Shown here: positions 10,804 to 22,480 of the stretch, piece by piece
How the letters are laid out: each line of letters starts with the position of its first letter
How positions within the stretch are numbered: position 1 is the first letter of the stretch
DNA from: Pycnopodia helianthoides
Taxonomy: Eukaryota; Echinodermata; Asteroidea; Forcipulatida; Asteriidae
DNA: 64,000 bases
Direction: 5' to 3'
Assembly (NCBI GenBank): GCA_032158295.1
Contig: CM063246.1
Location: 6,229,491 to 6,293,490, forward strand
Notes under the pieces: generated by a model
Databases searched by the model: none
Told to the model about the DNA's origin: nothing
The model's input: the letters and a program-made list of their open reading frames with translations, nothing else
Translations under genes and position numbers: made by a program

Positions 10804-11243
10804 CTGAAAAATGCAAAGGACATAAAAGGCACAAGGTAAAAAACATCCAAGCAAAACAAATATTAAACTCCCTGCCTACATACAAACTTTTCAAAATTGA
10901 TAACCAAACCAGAATGAAAAGTATTTCTTCTGTTAAAAATGACTCAAGATAATTGTAGCTCAGGAATGACATCACACTACTAAATCTATCCAAATCATAC
11001 ACAAGGCAAGATGTGGATGATTTTTGGCATTGTTGTAGTGATGGTTAATCATGAAAAAAGAACCTAGGTAATACTGAGTGAGTAACTATCCGTGTTATGA
11101 ATCAATTTTATAGACGCATGAGGCCTTTTTTTTACGCCATCCCGATTTGCTGTTCCAACAGAGGACACTGAGAGCAGTCAAGCGAAGCATTCTTCTAGTT
11201 CTACAAGTAATTCAAAGAGGATGGTGTAGGCCTACAGTCTTAC

Positions 11244-11288
11244 CTGATTCAGTGGCTTCAATAATCTCTGGTTTACTGTTATCCGTTA
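11244..11288 (-). CDS. ANKS6: ANKS6 exon 2 (short linker exon)
   Basis: A 45-nt exon lies between a TTTTTCTTACAG acceptor and a CAG|GTAAGA donor. Joined to exon 1 it reads LTDNSKPEIIEATES and leaves one base (G) for exon 3. Its position between the two ankyrin blocks matches the short KTDEEKRRPDIF-type linker of vertebrate ANKS6. It was too short to appear as an open reading frame and was found by splice-site and phase matching. Confidence 0.8.
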
Positions 11289-11559
11289 CTGTAAGAAAAA
11301 TTGAACAAAAACACAGTTAAAAGGTTTTCCAAGCTTTCATACAGGCTCTAAGTAAACTATAATGAGGGTTTTCAAATTTAAACATGTTAAAGTATACGTT
11401 CTATGTAATAATACATGCAAAAAGTAGTACAGATCTGGCTCTGCTTACAGCAGAATTCTGCCAAGTTAAACATATATTAGTTCTATGGGCCATAAGCACA
11501 GAATTCCGCGGTGAGCAAAGCCATGAAATTAAACCATGGACGATGGTGTTTTGACTTTG

Positions 11560-11785
11560 GGAAGGTATAAGTGCATTGTGCTCTACCAGCCAGGCTCCTA
11601 GTGGATGATACCCATGCCTACATAATTTTGGACTGTGAAAGGGATAACTCTGTGTTTCAGCCCCAGGAGTAGGTGGCAACGTGCCCCTGGTGACAGTTGA
11701 TTTGGGTCGACAGCCCAAAAAAGTTAAGTGTAGCCCTTATGTGAAGTGGCCGTCCGGCCTTGTGAGTCAGGCGATATCTCATTTA
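11560..11785 (-). repeat. Reverse copy of the CTGGTAGAGCAC dispersed repeat
   Basis: The landmarks are the same as in the copy at 7830-8050 (GTGCTCTACCAGCCAGGCTC, GGATGATACCCATGCCTACA) plus a further 3' end with GGCCGTCCGGCCTTGTGAGT. It lies in ANKS6 intron 1. Confidence 0.55.
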
Positions 11786-12078
11786 AAAAAACATATTACA
11801 AAATAATTTAAAAAGCTACCCCTGGTTGGGAGTTATGGTTAAAAAGCGATTTTACCCCAGGTTAACTGCTCATTTATCCCAGGAAAATTGCATGAAGTGT
11901 GAAACGAACCTGGGGTGACAGTGAGGTTAAAAACTACCTCGGAACTTCCCAGGTTTTAATTCCCTAAAATTGGCTCGGTAGTTTGCCAAGGATTCATCTG
12001 TCTTTGTTTTTTTTAAAGAGAACGGAAGAAATTGAGTGCATTACACATTGTACATGTATGACAATCCCACAGACTTAC

Positions 12079-12808
12079 AAAGCTTTGGTCTGTTTGTTGT
12101 TTTGCGGTCAAGGTATTCCCTAACTTCTCCATGATTCTGTAAGATCGCGATCTCCAGGGCGGTTCTGTGAAGGATATTGGTAACATCAGGATCGCATCCC
12201 ATCCCTTCTACTAACGTCTTTGTCATATGGCAAAAACCTCGTACAGAAGCCATCATTAATGGTGTCCAGCCCGTTGGTTGATGCACTTGGAACTGATTGG
12301 ACCCCTTCTCCATAAGCAGGTTCACAATTATTTCTTGTCCATTCATAGCAGCTGTCATGAGTGGTGTGAAAGCCTGGCCAGTGACGTCGCCGTCACTTTC
12401 ATTGATATCAATAAAACCAAGCCCGAGTAGGAGTCTAGCGATTGAAGTATGTCCGTAATGGGCGGCGGTTGTCAAGGCCGTTGCCCCAAACTTGTTCCTG
12501 ATGTTGGGATTGGCTTTATTCTGCAACAAAAGAGCAACGATGTTTGTGTGGCCGTGACTTGCTGCCTGCATGAGAGCAGTCCATCCGTACAGGTTCCCTC
12601 GATCCAGAGAAGCACCGCGCATGAGGAGGAGTCGTACAATATCCTCATGACCATTCCCAGCAGCAATCTGAAGAGGCGAGTAGCCCTCACCTCCATCGGC
12701 ATCCACACATCCACTGGCATCTTGATCGAGTATTGCCTGCACCGATGACAGGTCCCCATGTTCACATGCTGCAAATAACTGCCGCTGTAGATCTAAAGAA
12801 TCAACCAT
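12079..12808 (-). CDS. ANKS6: ANKS6 exon 1: N-terminus and first ankyrin repeats
   Basis: The reading frame opens with ATG at 12808 (MVDSLDLQRQLFAACEHGD) and runs 243 codons plus one base to a GTAAGT donor at 12078. It encodes about six ankyrin repeats, with recognisable G-x-TALM/TPLM...A..GH...V.LLL cores such as YGWTALMQAASHGHTNIVAL and GWTPLMMASVRGF. The start is chosen because it is the first Met before a repeat that aligns with the N-terminus of vertebrate ANKS6, and no good acceptor lies upstream. The exon ends in YLDRKTTNRPKL, which corresponds to the vertebrate YLDPLTTVRPK. The last exon base (T) is completed by exon 2. This is the largest exon and the strongest anchor for the ANKS6 call. 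Confidence 0.92.
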
Positions 12809-12924
12809 CGCCGAAATAAACGACCAGTCGAATCCAAACGCCGTTGACTTGTTGTTTTCATAGAGGTAAGGAAGCGGATATTTGTGTAGTCCGTGTCATC
12901 TTGATGTCTTGTGTGTCACAAAAG

Positions 12925-13055
12925 GGTGCTTGATGTCTGCATATGTTTGATGTGTGCTCGATGCCTGCTCGATGCGAGCTCAATGTGTACTAGATGTGTG
13001 CTCGATGCGTGCTTGAGGTGTGCTTGTGTGCTCGCTGTGTGCTTGATGTCATTCA
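12925..13055. repeat. Short imperfect tandem repeat upstream of ANKS6
   Basis: Repeated TGTGCTCGATGC / TGTGCTTGATGT units of about 12 bp lie just upstream of the ANKS6 start codon, in what should be its 5' leader or promoter region. Confidence 0.6.
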
Positions 13056-14596
13056 CATACTGTACAGCAACAATTTTCTGTCATCTGAAAAAGAGAAAAA
13101 ATTTTCAAAAGTTAAAATACTGAATTCAAAGTAATGCAGAAAAGCTGTAGTTTAACCCTGTTCAAAAACCATTCATTTCTGTATGTTATCACCATTAGGC
13201 CTATGCCCCAACATTGCCAATCTTGTTGATTTTTTGCACTGTTATTTTTTTTTAAATGACTAAGAAACAGAAATGCATGGTTTTGTTTTAGAATTGTACA
13301 TTTTATGATAACATGGGAAACATTCAATCTGATACCTTTACTTTGACCCTCTTATTCAAAAGGTACATGTAGTACACACATACTGTAGGTTAGGTTTAGG
13401 TCAGTACATGTACATGTTGCTTGTTTGATAGTTTAATATTTTTCTAAATTTAACAGGACCATAACGTAAAACAGCCCTTAAGCTGAAACAGGAATCCTGT
13501 AGACAGCACCGAATCTAGGGTATACATGTACGATGTAGTCTTCGGGGGCACAAGGGGGTGCACCAACTGTACATACATGTAGAAGTAGGTTAAATCTTCT
13601 GGCTGCTTGCGGCTGCTATGGTCTTTAAAGTGCTAATTTAATAGGAAACATGTTTGAAGATCTTCGCACGTTATACATGTACATGTACAACATGTACATG
13701 TACATATAAATTAGTGTATTGTTTGGCAATTTTTGTAACTGGAAAATCAAACGTTTAAATCCCAAATTTACAGTCCTTTAAACACAACGTGTTATCATGG
13801 TCACATACATGAACAAATGATAAATGTCATGATTTTACTATGACAAACCTGTTTGTGTAACAATGCAGCTGCACATGTACTGTGACTGTTACAGTCATTT
13901 TAGTCTGAAGTACATGTACAACTGATTTTGTGTGGAGTGACACAGGAGACAAGAATAAAGGAGGATGGAGGCCACGCTGGCAAAATTGCCTATTCTTTTT
14001 AAGGAGTTTAATTATTTGGACAGGACAACTTTGGGGTTAGACAAATTTTTCTTGTCCTATTTTGATAATTGTTTTCTTTAATTTACTCAAATTTATTTTA
14101 AAGTTGGATATAAAATATACACGTAGGACATCACTTCAATCTTCCTATTCACTCCATTTTTTTACATGATTTTACAGAGCATTGAGACACTAGGTAACCT
14201 CAGAGAGATTGTTCAACTGAGTAGTGAGAAACTGTGGATAAGGCACCTCCAGACCATTCAACCCCATGGTCTGAACATTCGAGAAGGAAATGACTAACTC
14301 TTTGATTTTGCCTTCTCCTTTTTACCACCCCTTCTCAGTCTGCCTCATTCACTGTTTTCTCCCTCTTCCCATGATTGAATTTTTCTTTTGTGCTCCCCAC
14401 ATCTTGTGGTCAAACCAGGCCTTCCTCCCCCCATCCCCCCCCCCGCCAACACCCCCCCCCAAAAAAAAAAATTCTTGTTTTTTCATCCTCCTCTTTGTTC
14501 ATGCTGTTCTTCCCCTGCTTTTTCTGTGTGCTTTCATCTCTGTGTCATTTATTTCCACTTTTGTTACAACAGTAGGCCTATACTACATGTACCTGT
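13056..14596. other. Intergenic stretch with no recognisable gene
   Basis: I see only low-complexity DNA here: several TACATGTACATGT tracts (13670-13710 and elsewhere) and C- and A-homopolymers near 14425-14470. The overlapping small frames at 14290-14634 arise from the pyrimidine-rich tract. Confidence 0.6.
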
Positions 14597-14973
14597 TTAA
14601 AGGCCCTGTACACTATTGGTACATGTACATGTAAGATCGAAAAACACAATGTTCGCAGATTCACACATAACTTACATGATTTAAAGTAAGTAATGGTAGA
14701 AAGGGTTCCTTAAAATATTTCTGCCTAAAACAATGTAAAATGTTATCGTTTCTGAGAAATGAGTAAAACAATAGTTTTTATCACGCGTGATAATAAATTC
14801 AAAGTTTGAAAAACAGAAAACATATAAGGTCTCTTTTCACTATTTTCTCGTGACCTCGATGACCAATTGAGCTAAATTTTTCACAGGTTTGTTATTTCAT
14901 GTTAATCACACAAAACATGAACTTCGTTTGCGACTGTGTTGTCAGCTCTACCAATCCTGTATAATACCTTTAA
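14597..14973 (+). mobile_element. Complete MITE (GTACACTATTGG subfamily)
   Basis: It begins TTAAAGGCCCTGTACACTAT and ends in the diverged inverse (CCTGTATAATACCTTTAA). Inside are TTTTATCACGCGTGATAA and the common core GACCAATTGAGC...TTTCACAGGTTTGTT. Confidence 0.8.
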
Positions 14974-15463
14974 GTGTGGCGTGTTGCCTTCAGCCTTCGA
15001 GAAAGACTACTGCCATGACTGCTAGGGTCCAAAAATCAGGCCACTAACTAATTTTTGCATTACAACATAAGTCCTTTTGGTTTGTAAGCAGTTTGCAATC
15101 AGCTAATGTAGTTCTAAAAACAATTTGTTTATTTATCTGCACACAGTGTATCCATAGAACTCATTTAAACAACATTTTTAATGTGTAGGCCTACATGTAC
15201 ATGTACGTATGTGTCTTATTTTGGTATGCCCATGCCTTTACGTCTTGTAGAGTTGTCTGCCTTTCTGTTGCTCTGTTGTTCGTTAATATATGTTGAGGCT
15301 TGATGCGAAATCACTCATTATTAAATAATACTAAAAATTGCTTTTATGACTGAGCTCTGGAAATGTGGCAAGTCAATGTGAGGGCCACTAATGATCAGCC
15401 GCGCTGGATGGGGTCACCCTCGTGAAATATGTTTTTTTTTAATAAATATTATTTTTTTTAAAA

Positions 15464-15650
15464 CACTGCCGAGCGGGTAAGAGCACCGGACTCAGCAGAG
15501 TGTGGGTTTGAGTCTCGGTCGTGACACTTGTGTCCTTAAAAGCAAGACACTTAACACCATTACCGGTAATTATGTCGTCCTTTGGATGGAATGTGAATTT
15601 TGGTTGAACATGTTGAACAAAGAAAATTGACTAGAGCGGGATTCGAATCA
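15464..15650 (+). mobile_element. tRNA-derived SINE
   Basis: A tRNA-like head is present, GCCGAGCGGGTAAGAGCACC (A box) and GGGTTTGAGTCTCGG (B box), followed by ACACTTGTGTCCTTAAAAGC and AAGACACTTAACACC. Reverse copies lie at 49020-49170 and 49945-50140. Confidence 0.6.
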
Positions 15651-17215
15651 GGGACCCCTCTTTATGGGGGTGCCAGTCAGAAACATACAAGGTCCGTTAA
15701 CTGCCGTATAATAGCCAAGGAACACCCACGTTTACGATACAACTTTGGAAGCAGCAGCCACAACCAGGGGATCACCTCAAGGGGATGCAAGTTTTTTATT
15801 TTAAATAATATATTTAAAGGGACACACCGGCTTACTGTTTACCTAATTTAGTGATGTTGAATCACAGACAATAATTTTTCGATGGTTGTTGTAAAAAAAA
15901 AATCATCAAAATGTCACAGAATTAACGAAAATTGTGAAAAAACCAAAACGCGGTCAAAGGTCAGTGTATACGCTTTTCCAGCCGTTGCAACTGTCAAGTT
16001 TACATGACATTGTTTTAAGTAGACTAGTGATCTGTTTATTTATTAGTTATAACAATGGCGAGGCAAAGATCCAGTCTTCATATCCATCAAGCACAAATTC
16101 ACGTGTAATTAAAAAAACTGACATAAACACAGTCCGATCCACACCGTGCAGCTATTCGTCGTCGTCCCGCCGCGTGTGTAGCGCAGACATCACGTAACGT
16201 GACAATAGTTAAGGGATAATAGCTAGGGCTACAGACTAAAACCCTCGTAAAACAAAATGAAATCAATGGTCTGGCTCCCTACCCCTCCACAGGCTCCGAG
16301 TTCATGCCTCCGTGGTTTGTCTCTCTGGCCCGGTGAGACACTGCACCGGCTGTGCGGGACATGCCCCCAAGGTTTACCCGCTAGCTCCCCACGCTGATGT
16401 GCCGTAAAACACGCTTCCGTGCACGAACTCTCTGAATGCGAATCTTACGTTCGATTTTTCATCATTATTTACAACTTGCATCCATATTCTGAATACATAG
16501 TCTTTTTCGCCAAATACGAATGAATAATTGTTTTTAAAAAAATACTTGAATTTGGTTCAGTAATTTACTTTTATACGGCTGTAAGTAATACTAATTCTGA
16601 AGATCACATGACTTTTCGGAACCACATTTTGGTTCCGAAAAGTCACGTGACCTTCGTTTTTTGAAAAATGCTCAAAAGCGGCCAAATTTGATGGTTTCTT
16701 TTATGAACCAATCTTCTCCATTTCAGGAAGACCTTTAGAATCATGTTTTAGTCTATTTTGTAGCCCAAATAGCCCAACGAAGCCAGTGTGTACCTTTAAA
16801 ATAAAAAACTTGCATCCCCTTAAGGTGATCCCCTGGTTGCCGCTTCCCAGGTTGTATCCTAAACTTGGGTGTGATCCCTTGCTACACGGCAGTTAACTTA
16901 GCCAGTATGTAAACAACTACATATCACTATGTTAGGGGCCTAATAATTTAATATTTAGTTCAACCACTGACGTCTAATTAGTAGAATGATAAACTCGACA
17001 ACAAAGAGCATGCACAAACTTGACCTTCACTGTACAACCCCTGCCAAAATAGTAGCATTGATTGTTTTGCTTTGGTGTATAGATGTAAACCTGGGTGTGA
17101 TCCCTGGCTACACGGCAGTTAACAGTTGTATGGCTTATGACTGGCACCCCATAAAGAGGCCGTTGGTTCAAATCCCACTTTAGTCAATTTTCTTTTTTCA
17201 ACTGAAAATTATTTA
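15595..17215. repeat. 1.6-kb giant inverted repeat containing a foldback element
   Basis: The outer arms are inverted copies. On the left is GAAAATTGACTAGAGCGGGA...TTTATGGGGGTGCCAGTC...GTTAACTGCCG. On the right (about 17095-17212) is its reverse complement, with GACTGGCACCCCATAAAGAG and CCCACTTTAGTCAATTTTC. The inner arms (15695-15800 and 16800-16905) share CCAGGGGATCACCTCAAGGG / CCCTTAAGGTGATCCCCTGG. Element F1 sits at the centre. Confidence 0.75.
15814..16799 (+). mobile_element. Foldback element F1 with E-box hairpin
   Basis: The ends are TTAAAGGGACACACCGGCTT and the inverse of AAGCCAGTGTGTACCTTTAA. The centre has an inverted repeat in which GGTTCCGAAAAGTCACGTGA pairs with an upstream TCACATGACTTTTCGGAACC. 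Relatives are at 21790-22480 and 34978-35878. No protein is encoded. Confidence 0.75.
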
Positions 17216-18309
17216 AAGTTTACCCAGTTTAGTTTCCCTTGTTCAATGTTGCGGTTTGTTACTTGACGAAAAAATAATAATTTAGGCGGAGAGAGCCAAT
17301 ATTCAAGTTCAACTGTGGAGGAAAGTCCCTGAAATTCAAGATATGTTATAATGTTGGCTACACTCGCGAATGCTTCACATCAAAGAGGGTGCTATATTAG
17401 GTTTGACGGCTTAATAGCACACTTTGGTCAAACTTAGCCGGGGGAGGGGGATTAACAACAAGTACAATTCATTGTGTTAATTATTCAATATTTAGTTCAA
17501 CCAACTGACGTCTAGTACTGGTACTACATTGGTAGAATGGTAAAACTCGGCAACACAGCGTTCTCCCTTCACAATGGCCCGCTGGCCAGATGCTAGTTAA
17601 AACACCCAAGGACTAGTTACAATTCACTCCAAGTTGTCCGGCTGGCTAGGTCAGTGTTGAAAAGCATTCCTTTTTCATTTGATTACTAGTAAAAAAGTTG
17701 ACGGACTAGTATAGTAAAATGCCAAGCTAACTGGTCCTGTTCATTTTGGTTTTTGGTCAGTCACTGAAAAAGTTAAGGGCAAACCCTGAAACACAAACTT
17801 GACCTACACTGTGCAACCCCTGCCAAAATGGTGGCATTGGATTGATTGGTTTGTTTTATTGTAGAGACACTTGACAAATCAAGTCCACCCCCCCCCCAAA
17901 AAAAAGGGTTACCAGGACTCGAGACCAGACCACGCAAATGGGAGCCAACATTGATCAGGGGAAGTGAGAATTGTCCGGAATTATTATACATTACTTTTGG
18001 ATTTACAACTAATCAACAAAATAAAGAGAAAACAGTTTAATTATCGAAATTAATCAAATAATTACTAGACTCGGACATGTCGGACTGAATACGGAGCATG
18101 AAAAGTCAACTAAAAACGAATCAATTATTTCCGTTCAAAGACTCATTATATATGTTACGAATGTTTAGTCTACATTTTCAATGGAATAGGTAACTATTCA
18201 AGAAGTACGTACCTTAGTCGACGGATATGGTTGTTCCGAAAGATCCCACGAAGAATTTATTCTAAAATAACTTTCACCGTTACTCAGTCTCCATGTTGTG
18301 TTTCTTCGG

Positions 18310-18543
18310 ATTCTAAACTTAGTCACACGCAGGTTCCCCTAACTCCCCGACAGCCACTGAAGGTCAACAAGACTGGGTACCATACTTGTGGCTTCCGCTT
18401 GAATGACGTCACAGTTTCACTGAAACTTTGTACCTGTGGCTCTGGGATGGGGTGCGAGTCTTTGGTGATTGAAGACGATCGATTCTTGTTTGTACACCCA
18501 CAGCAGGCGGCCTGTAGACGAGGTGTGGGAGGGATTATCTAGT
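18310..18543 (+). CDS. Candidate last exon of a Cys-rich secreted peptide (uncertain)
   Basis: I do not recognise a gene here. An open frame ending at TAG (about 18541) reads, in its conserved-looking part, KVNKTGYHTCGFRLND, then KLCTCGSGMGCES and ends with another Cys, giving the spacing C-x(13)-C-x-C-x(5)-C-x(18)-C. The CTCGSGMGC core looks like the C-x-C-x2-G-x2-C turn of colipase-fold peptides (Dickkopf C-terminus, prokineticin), but this is only a visual likeness. A pyrimidine-rich stretch with TTCTAAACTTAG precedes it and could be an acceptor. No companion exon was found, so it may be chance. Confidence 0.28.
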
Positions 18544-19573
18544 AATCGATCCCAGATTATCGACTCCCGAGGAACACGTTCTACTATTAGTCGCAGGAAT
18601 TTGACTGAGGATTTTTGTTTAGTGTTAGGGCCTGTTAAAAGAAAAGTTTCGCCCTCAAAATGTTCAGTTACAAACCATTAAGTTGTACACATTGAGTGGT
18701 TCTATCAAATAAGATTTCATAAGTGTCATTAGACTTTCGTCTCATTAACGAGAAATAACCAAACAACTACTCGCATACTTACCCAGCCGCCACTCTCCTC
18801 TGTAGGCATATTATACATAAAGTCACGATCGAGTGTCTTACGGTGGCTATAGGGGGGTCCAGGGGAAAAAAACAGCTCAAGAATAACGCTGTGTTCGTCA
18901 TTGTGGTAATGTAAGTCACTACGTTCAGCAGGACAACATTACAGTAAACAGTAATGTTAGCCCCCCCCCCACCCCTAAATTTAAGCACCGCCCTCTAGCC
19001 CTACCCGGCCGAGGAGAATTTTGCTCACAGATACAAAAGGATAGGCAGGGACGGTACCAGACCTGTTAATCTGGACCCCCCCCCCCCCAAAAAAAAGTAG
19101 AATTGGGCTGCTGCGAATAGAAGCATTGTATAACTCTGTATTGTCACGGTAATGTAATGACACTTTCATCCAAACAGGTATGAATACAACACAAATAAAG
19201 CTTGAAGTCAAAGGTGTACGCGGCACGCACATGGCGGGTACGTACAAGTAGCGAATTTCGCACACTGAAACACTATAGAAACCTCAGTTTAGGCCTACAA
19301 CAAATTTGTGTTTTGAGAAAGCGTATTCATTTCAAATTCTCTGTTTTCAATCAAACAATCGACTTATAGAAAAATCTTCAAAGATGTTCAAGTTTCCATA
19401 GAAACACCAACTAGTTTGTCACAATTTGAGCCCTTAATAATGTTCGTATTTCAATAATTATTCCGTACCTGTCCGAACTTATTTCAACAAAGAGAGTATA
19501 CGAAGTTTATCTCGTTGTAATCCTTCAAAATCCTAGTCAGTAAGTATTGTCTGACTTTTGTAGATTGTGTGTC

Positions 19574-19979
19574 TTAAAGGGAAGGTACACGATTGGTAAT
19601 CACTCTAAAAAAAATAGTGGCAACAAAAACTGACTTGGTTAGAAGTACAGCAACTTTCGATAGTATAAAGCATTTTGAGAAATATTGCAATTCAAAATAA
19701 TGTGGATATGGAAAAATGTATCAGTTTTGATCCCCCAAAATTTGAATCTGAGAAACGTTTCTGTCACGTCAGAAATGTTTCTCAGATCGTGTATTCCTTT
19801 TAGGGATTATTCTTTATGCGTGGACATACTCGCTGCGGATTTTGGCGATATTTCAAAAACGCGACCACCTCAGTTTGAAATAAAATTTTCACAGGTTAGT
19901 TTTATTGTACATATCTACAATTATATAGGATTCAAACAATCAAACGATCCCCAAAACCAAAGGTGTACTCTGCCTTTAA
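19574..19979 (+). mobile_element. MITE (GGTACACGATTGG subfamily)
   Basis: It begins TTAAAGGGAAGGTACACGAT and ends CCAAAGGTGTACTCTGCCTT plus TAA. Internally it has GAGAAACGTTTCTGTCACGT, an imperfect palindrome that recurs in the copies at 20952-21332 and 25501-25871. Confidence 0.75.
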
Positions 19980-20951
19980 AAGGCCTTTAAATAATAACAA
20001 CAAATTGATTACCACTGGAACAGGCATGATAGATAAATCGAATAAGTCCACACATGATGTGTTGCGAATGCGAGAGTAGAGGATTTTGGAGGATTCGGGA
20101 GCGGGTCTCATAGTATAAAAGCCAACGACACTGCAGAGTGCCGGGAATGCATGAATATTTATTTGACGATATGCACGAATTTATTTATTTAATTTAGTTT
20201 TCTTTTTAAATGGTTGAGAAAAGTGATGACTCAGAATATGAAAATATTGCAAGATGAGCGTCATGAATTTACAAGCAATTAAACAGGCCATTCAAAGTTC
20301 CCGTGCAAAAAAATACACCCTAAAACCATTCAACTTTTCTTACCCTTCCTCAAGATACGTTTTTAAAATGTTGTTTACTCTTTACTTCTAATTAATTTAA
20401 ATAATAATAGTAAAAATAAAATTATGATAAAGTACTAGATCCTTGATCAGCGGTAAGGCCATGTATGAGGGGGTGGGGTGGGGTGGGGATGAGGGGGGGG
20501 GGGGGGCATATGCACCCACAGTTTTACAGTGCCCCTAGGTGCCTCCATGAACACATCCAGATACAGGTAGTGCTCTCAAGAAATTCAAGGGGAAAAAGGG
20601 GGACATGGAAAAAAAACATGGCCCCTGCCCTCCCCTCCACTGTAGCACCCCCCCCCCCCAGGCGCCGCAGACACTTGCTACTTTCCAAGCTCTACACTGA
20701 ACGAACTGAAGTAGGTAACATTTTAAATCGGAATAAATTAAAGTGTTTTTTTTTTTTAACTCCACTCACTGATTATGGATTGAAAAAAAGAGCTAAATTT
20801 AGAAATTGTAAATTGTAAACAATTTCGCAAATCTTGGGGAAAAATTATAAAAATATGTAAATTGTTTACAATTTACAATTTCTAAACTTTGATTTTTTTT
20901 TAAATTCAAACCATGTTCAATGGATGACATATATTAAAGGCAGAGTGGAAC

Positions 20952-21332
20952 TTAAAGGCACAGAAAACGTTTGGTAATTGTAGTTTACTGATTGTGTTAA
21001 TCCTTTATATACGTAGGTAGGCCTACATACAATAAAACTAAGCTGTGAAAATTTCACTTCAAAAGGTGTTCGGGTTTTTGAGATATCACCGAAAAACCGG
21101 AGCGAATATTTCCACGCAGGAAGAATAGGAATACGCAGTCTGGGAAGCGTTTCTGATCTCAGATTCAAATTTTGGGGGATAAAAAGTGACATATTTTCCA
21201 TAACCGTAGTACTTCGAAGTTAAAAGCTTCTCAAAATTCATTATACTACCCAAGGCTGCTGTACTTCTTACCTAGTATGTTTTTATTGCCATTAATTTTG
21301 AGAGTCATTACCAAACGTGTACTGTGCCTTAA
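20952..21332 (-). mobile_element. MITE, reverse copy of the 19574 subfamily
   Basis: It begins TTAAAGGCACAGAAAACGTT and ends ACCAAACGTGTACTGTGCCT plus TAA. Its right half lies inside the duplication listed at 21135-21644. Confidence 0.75.
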
Positions 21333-21644
21333 ATCCAAAATATATCGCTCTCTCGGCAGTGTGGAACTTAACACAGCCATGCAGCCATCACTAATTGTGT
21401 ACGCGAACTTCATCTTCATAATTAACATTATACAACCACTTGTTGTCTCATTTTTTATTATATTATTCATTATGTACTCATTATTCATTAACCTCATGGC
21501 TGCTCGTTTCGTAACAGCAAAAATTGTTCAGTCATACAACGAATACGTGTTATTGATCGTAATTGTTACTAGCTGGAAATGTCTGTTTGACTGTGAAACC
21601 ATGACGGAACCTAAATCAAACAATATGACCTCATTTAAGATTTC
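21135..21644. repeat. 0.5-kb duplicated segment, copy 1
   Basis: This is nearly identical to 22610-23119 (offset 1475 bp), with only scattered single-base differences such as AATTGTGTACG versus AGTTGTGTACG. It spans the right half of a MITE plus AT-rich DNA with a hydrophobic open frame at 21277-21690. That frame has no family resemblance, and I do not call it a gene. Confidence 0.85.
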
Positions 21645-21789
21645 AGAAACACTGGCGAAATGGTTTCTGTACAGACACCTACTATTGTGAAATTATACCG
21701 CACTCGTGTTGTTTAGGCCTTGGGTGGAGACATTTTGGTCAGTGCATTTGCAGGTCCTAGCTGTGTTACTCGTACCGGTAGGTTTGTTT

Positions 21790-22480
21790 GAAGGTACACA
21801 CCGGCTTCGTTGGGCTATTTGGGCTACAAAATAGACTAAAACATGATTCTAAAGGTCTTCCTGAAATGGAGAAGATTGGTTCATAAAAGAAACCATCAAA
21901 TTTGGCCGTTTTTGAGCATTTTTCAAAAAACGAAGGTCACGTGACTTTTCGGAACCAAAATGTGGTTCCGAAAAGTCACGTGATCTTCAGAATTAGTTTT
22001 ACTTACAGCCGTATAAAAGTAAATTACTGAACCAAATTCAAGTATTTTTTTAAAACAATTATCCATGAGTATTTGGCGAAAAAGACTATGTATTCAGTTT
22101 ATGGATGCAAATTGTAAATAATGATGAAAAATCGAACGTAAGATTCGCATTCAGAGAGTCCGTGCACGGAAGCGTTTTTTACGGCGCATCAGCGTGGGGA
22201 GCTAGCGGGTAAACCTTGGGGGCATGTCCGCACAGCCGGTGCAGTGTCTCGCTGGGCCAGAGAGACAAACCACGGAGCCATGAACTCGGAGCCTGTGGAG
22301 GGGTAGGGAGCCAGACCAATGATTACATTTTGTTTTACGAGGGTTTTAGTCTGTAGCCCTAGCTAACTATTGTCACGTTACGTGATGCCTGCGCTACACA
22401 CGCGGCGGGACGACGACGAGCTAGCTGCACGGTGTGGATCGGACTGTGTTTATGTCGGGTTTTTTTTAAATTAAAAACAC
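21790..22480 (-). mobile_element. Foldback element F2, truncated
   Basis: It starts AAGGTACACACCGGCTTCGT, contains the 21-bp-armed GGTTCCGAAAAGTCACGTGA hairpin, and continues to the GCGGCGGGACGACGACGA block, like F1 in reverse. It is broken off near 22480, where it meets DNA that also occurs at 19398-19520. Confidence 0.7.

Larger units (their letters stand above)
1265..12808 (-). other. ANKS6: ANKS6 orthologue, gene span (3' end outside window)
   Basis: This is a minus-strand gene whose assembled exons follow vertebrate ANKS6 from the N-terminus onward: an ankyrin-repeat region, the block [19 protein letters not shown], the block VVPPFLPPPNFEL followed by CDRSRRS, the segment NRSGGSSG, and the serine-rich block [12 protein letters not shown]. 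In vertebrates ANKS6 works at the inversin compartment of primary cilia with INVS, NPHP3 and NEK8, and ends in a SAM domain that binds ANKS3. That role is known of the family and is inferred here. Exons 1-8 (730, 45, 205, 104, 167, 241, 50 and 162 nt) join without any frame conflict to 568 codons. The SAM domain should follow exon 11 to the left of base 1265 and is not visible, so it is probably beyond the window edge. The introns are full of MITEs and SINEs. Confidence 0.88.

Noticed and set aside
14290..14634. Overlapping Pro/Phe-rich frames
   Set aside because: They are caused by a pyrimidine-rich tract with C and A homopolymers; no splice sites or family resemblance.
21277..21690. Duplicated hydrophobic frame (also at 22752-23129)
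   Set aside because: It begins inside a MITE, is AT-rich, has no splice context and no family resemblance. Its conservation is explained by the recent duplication.
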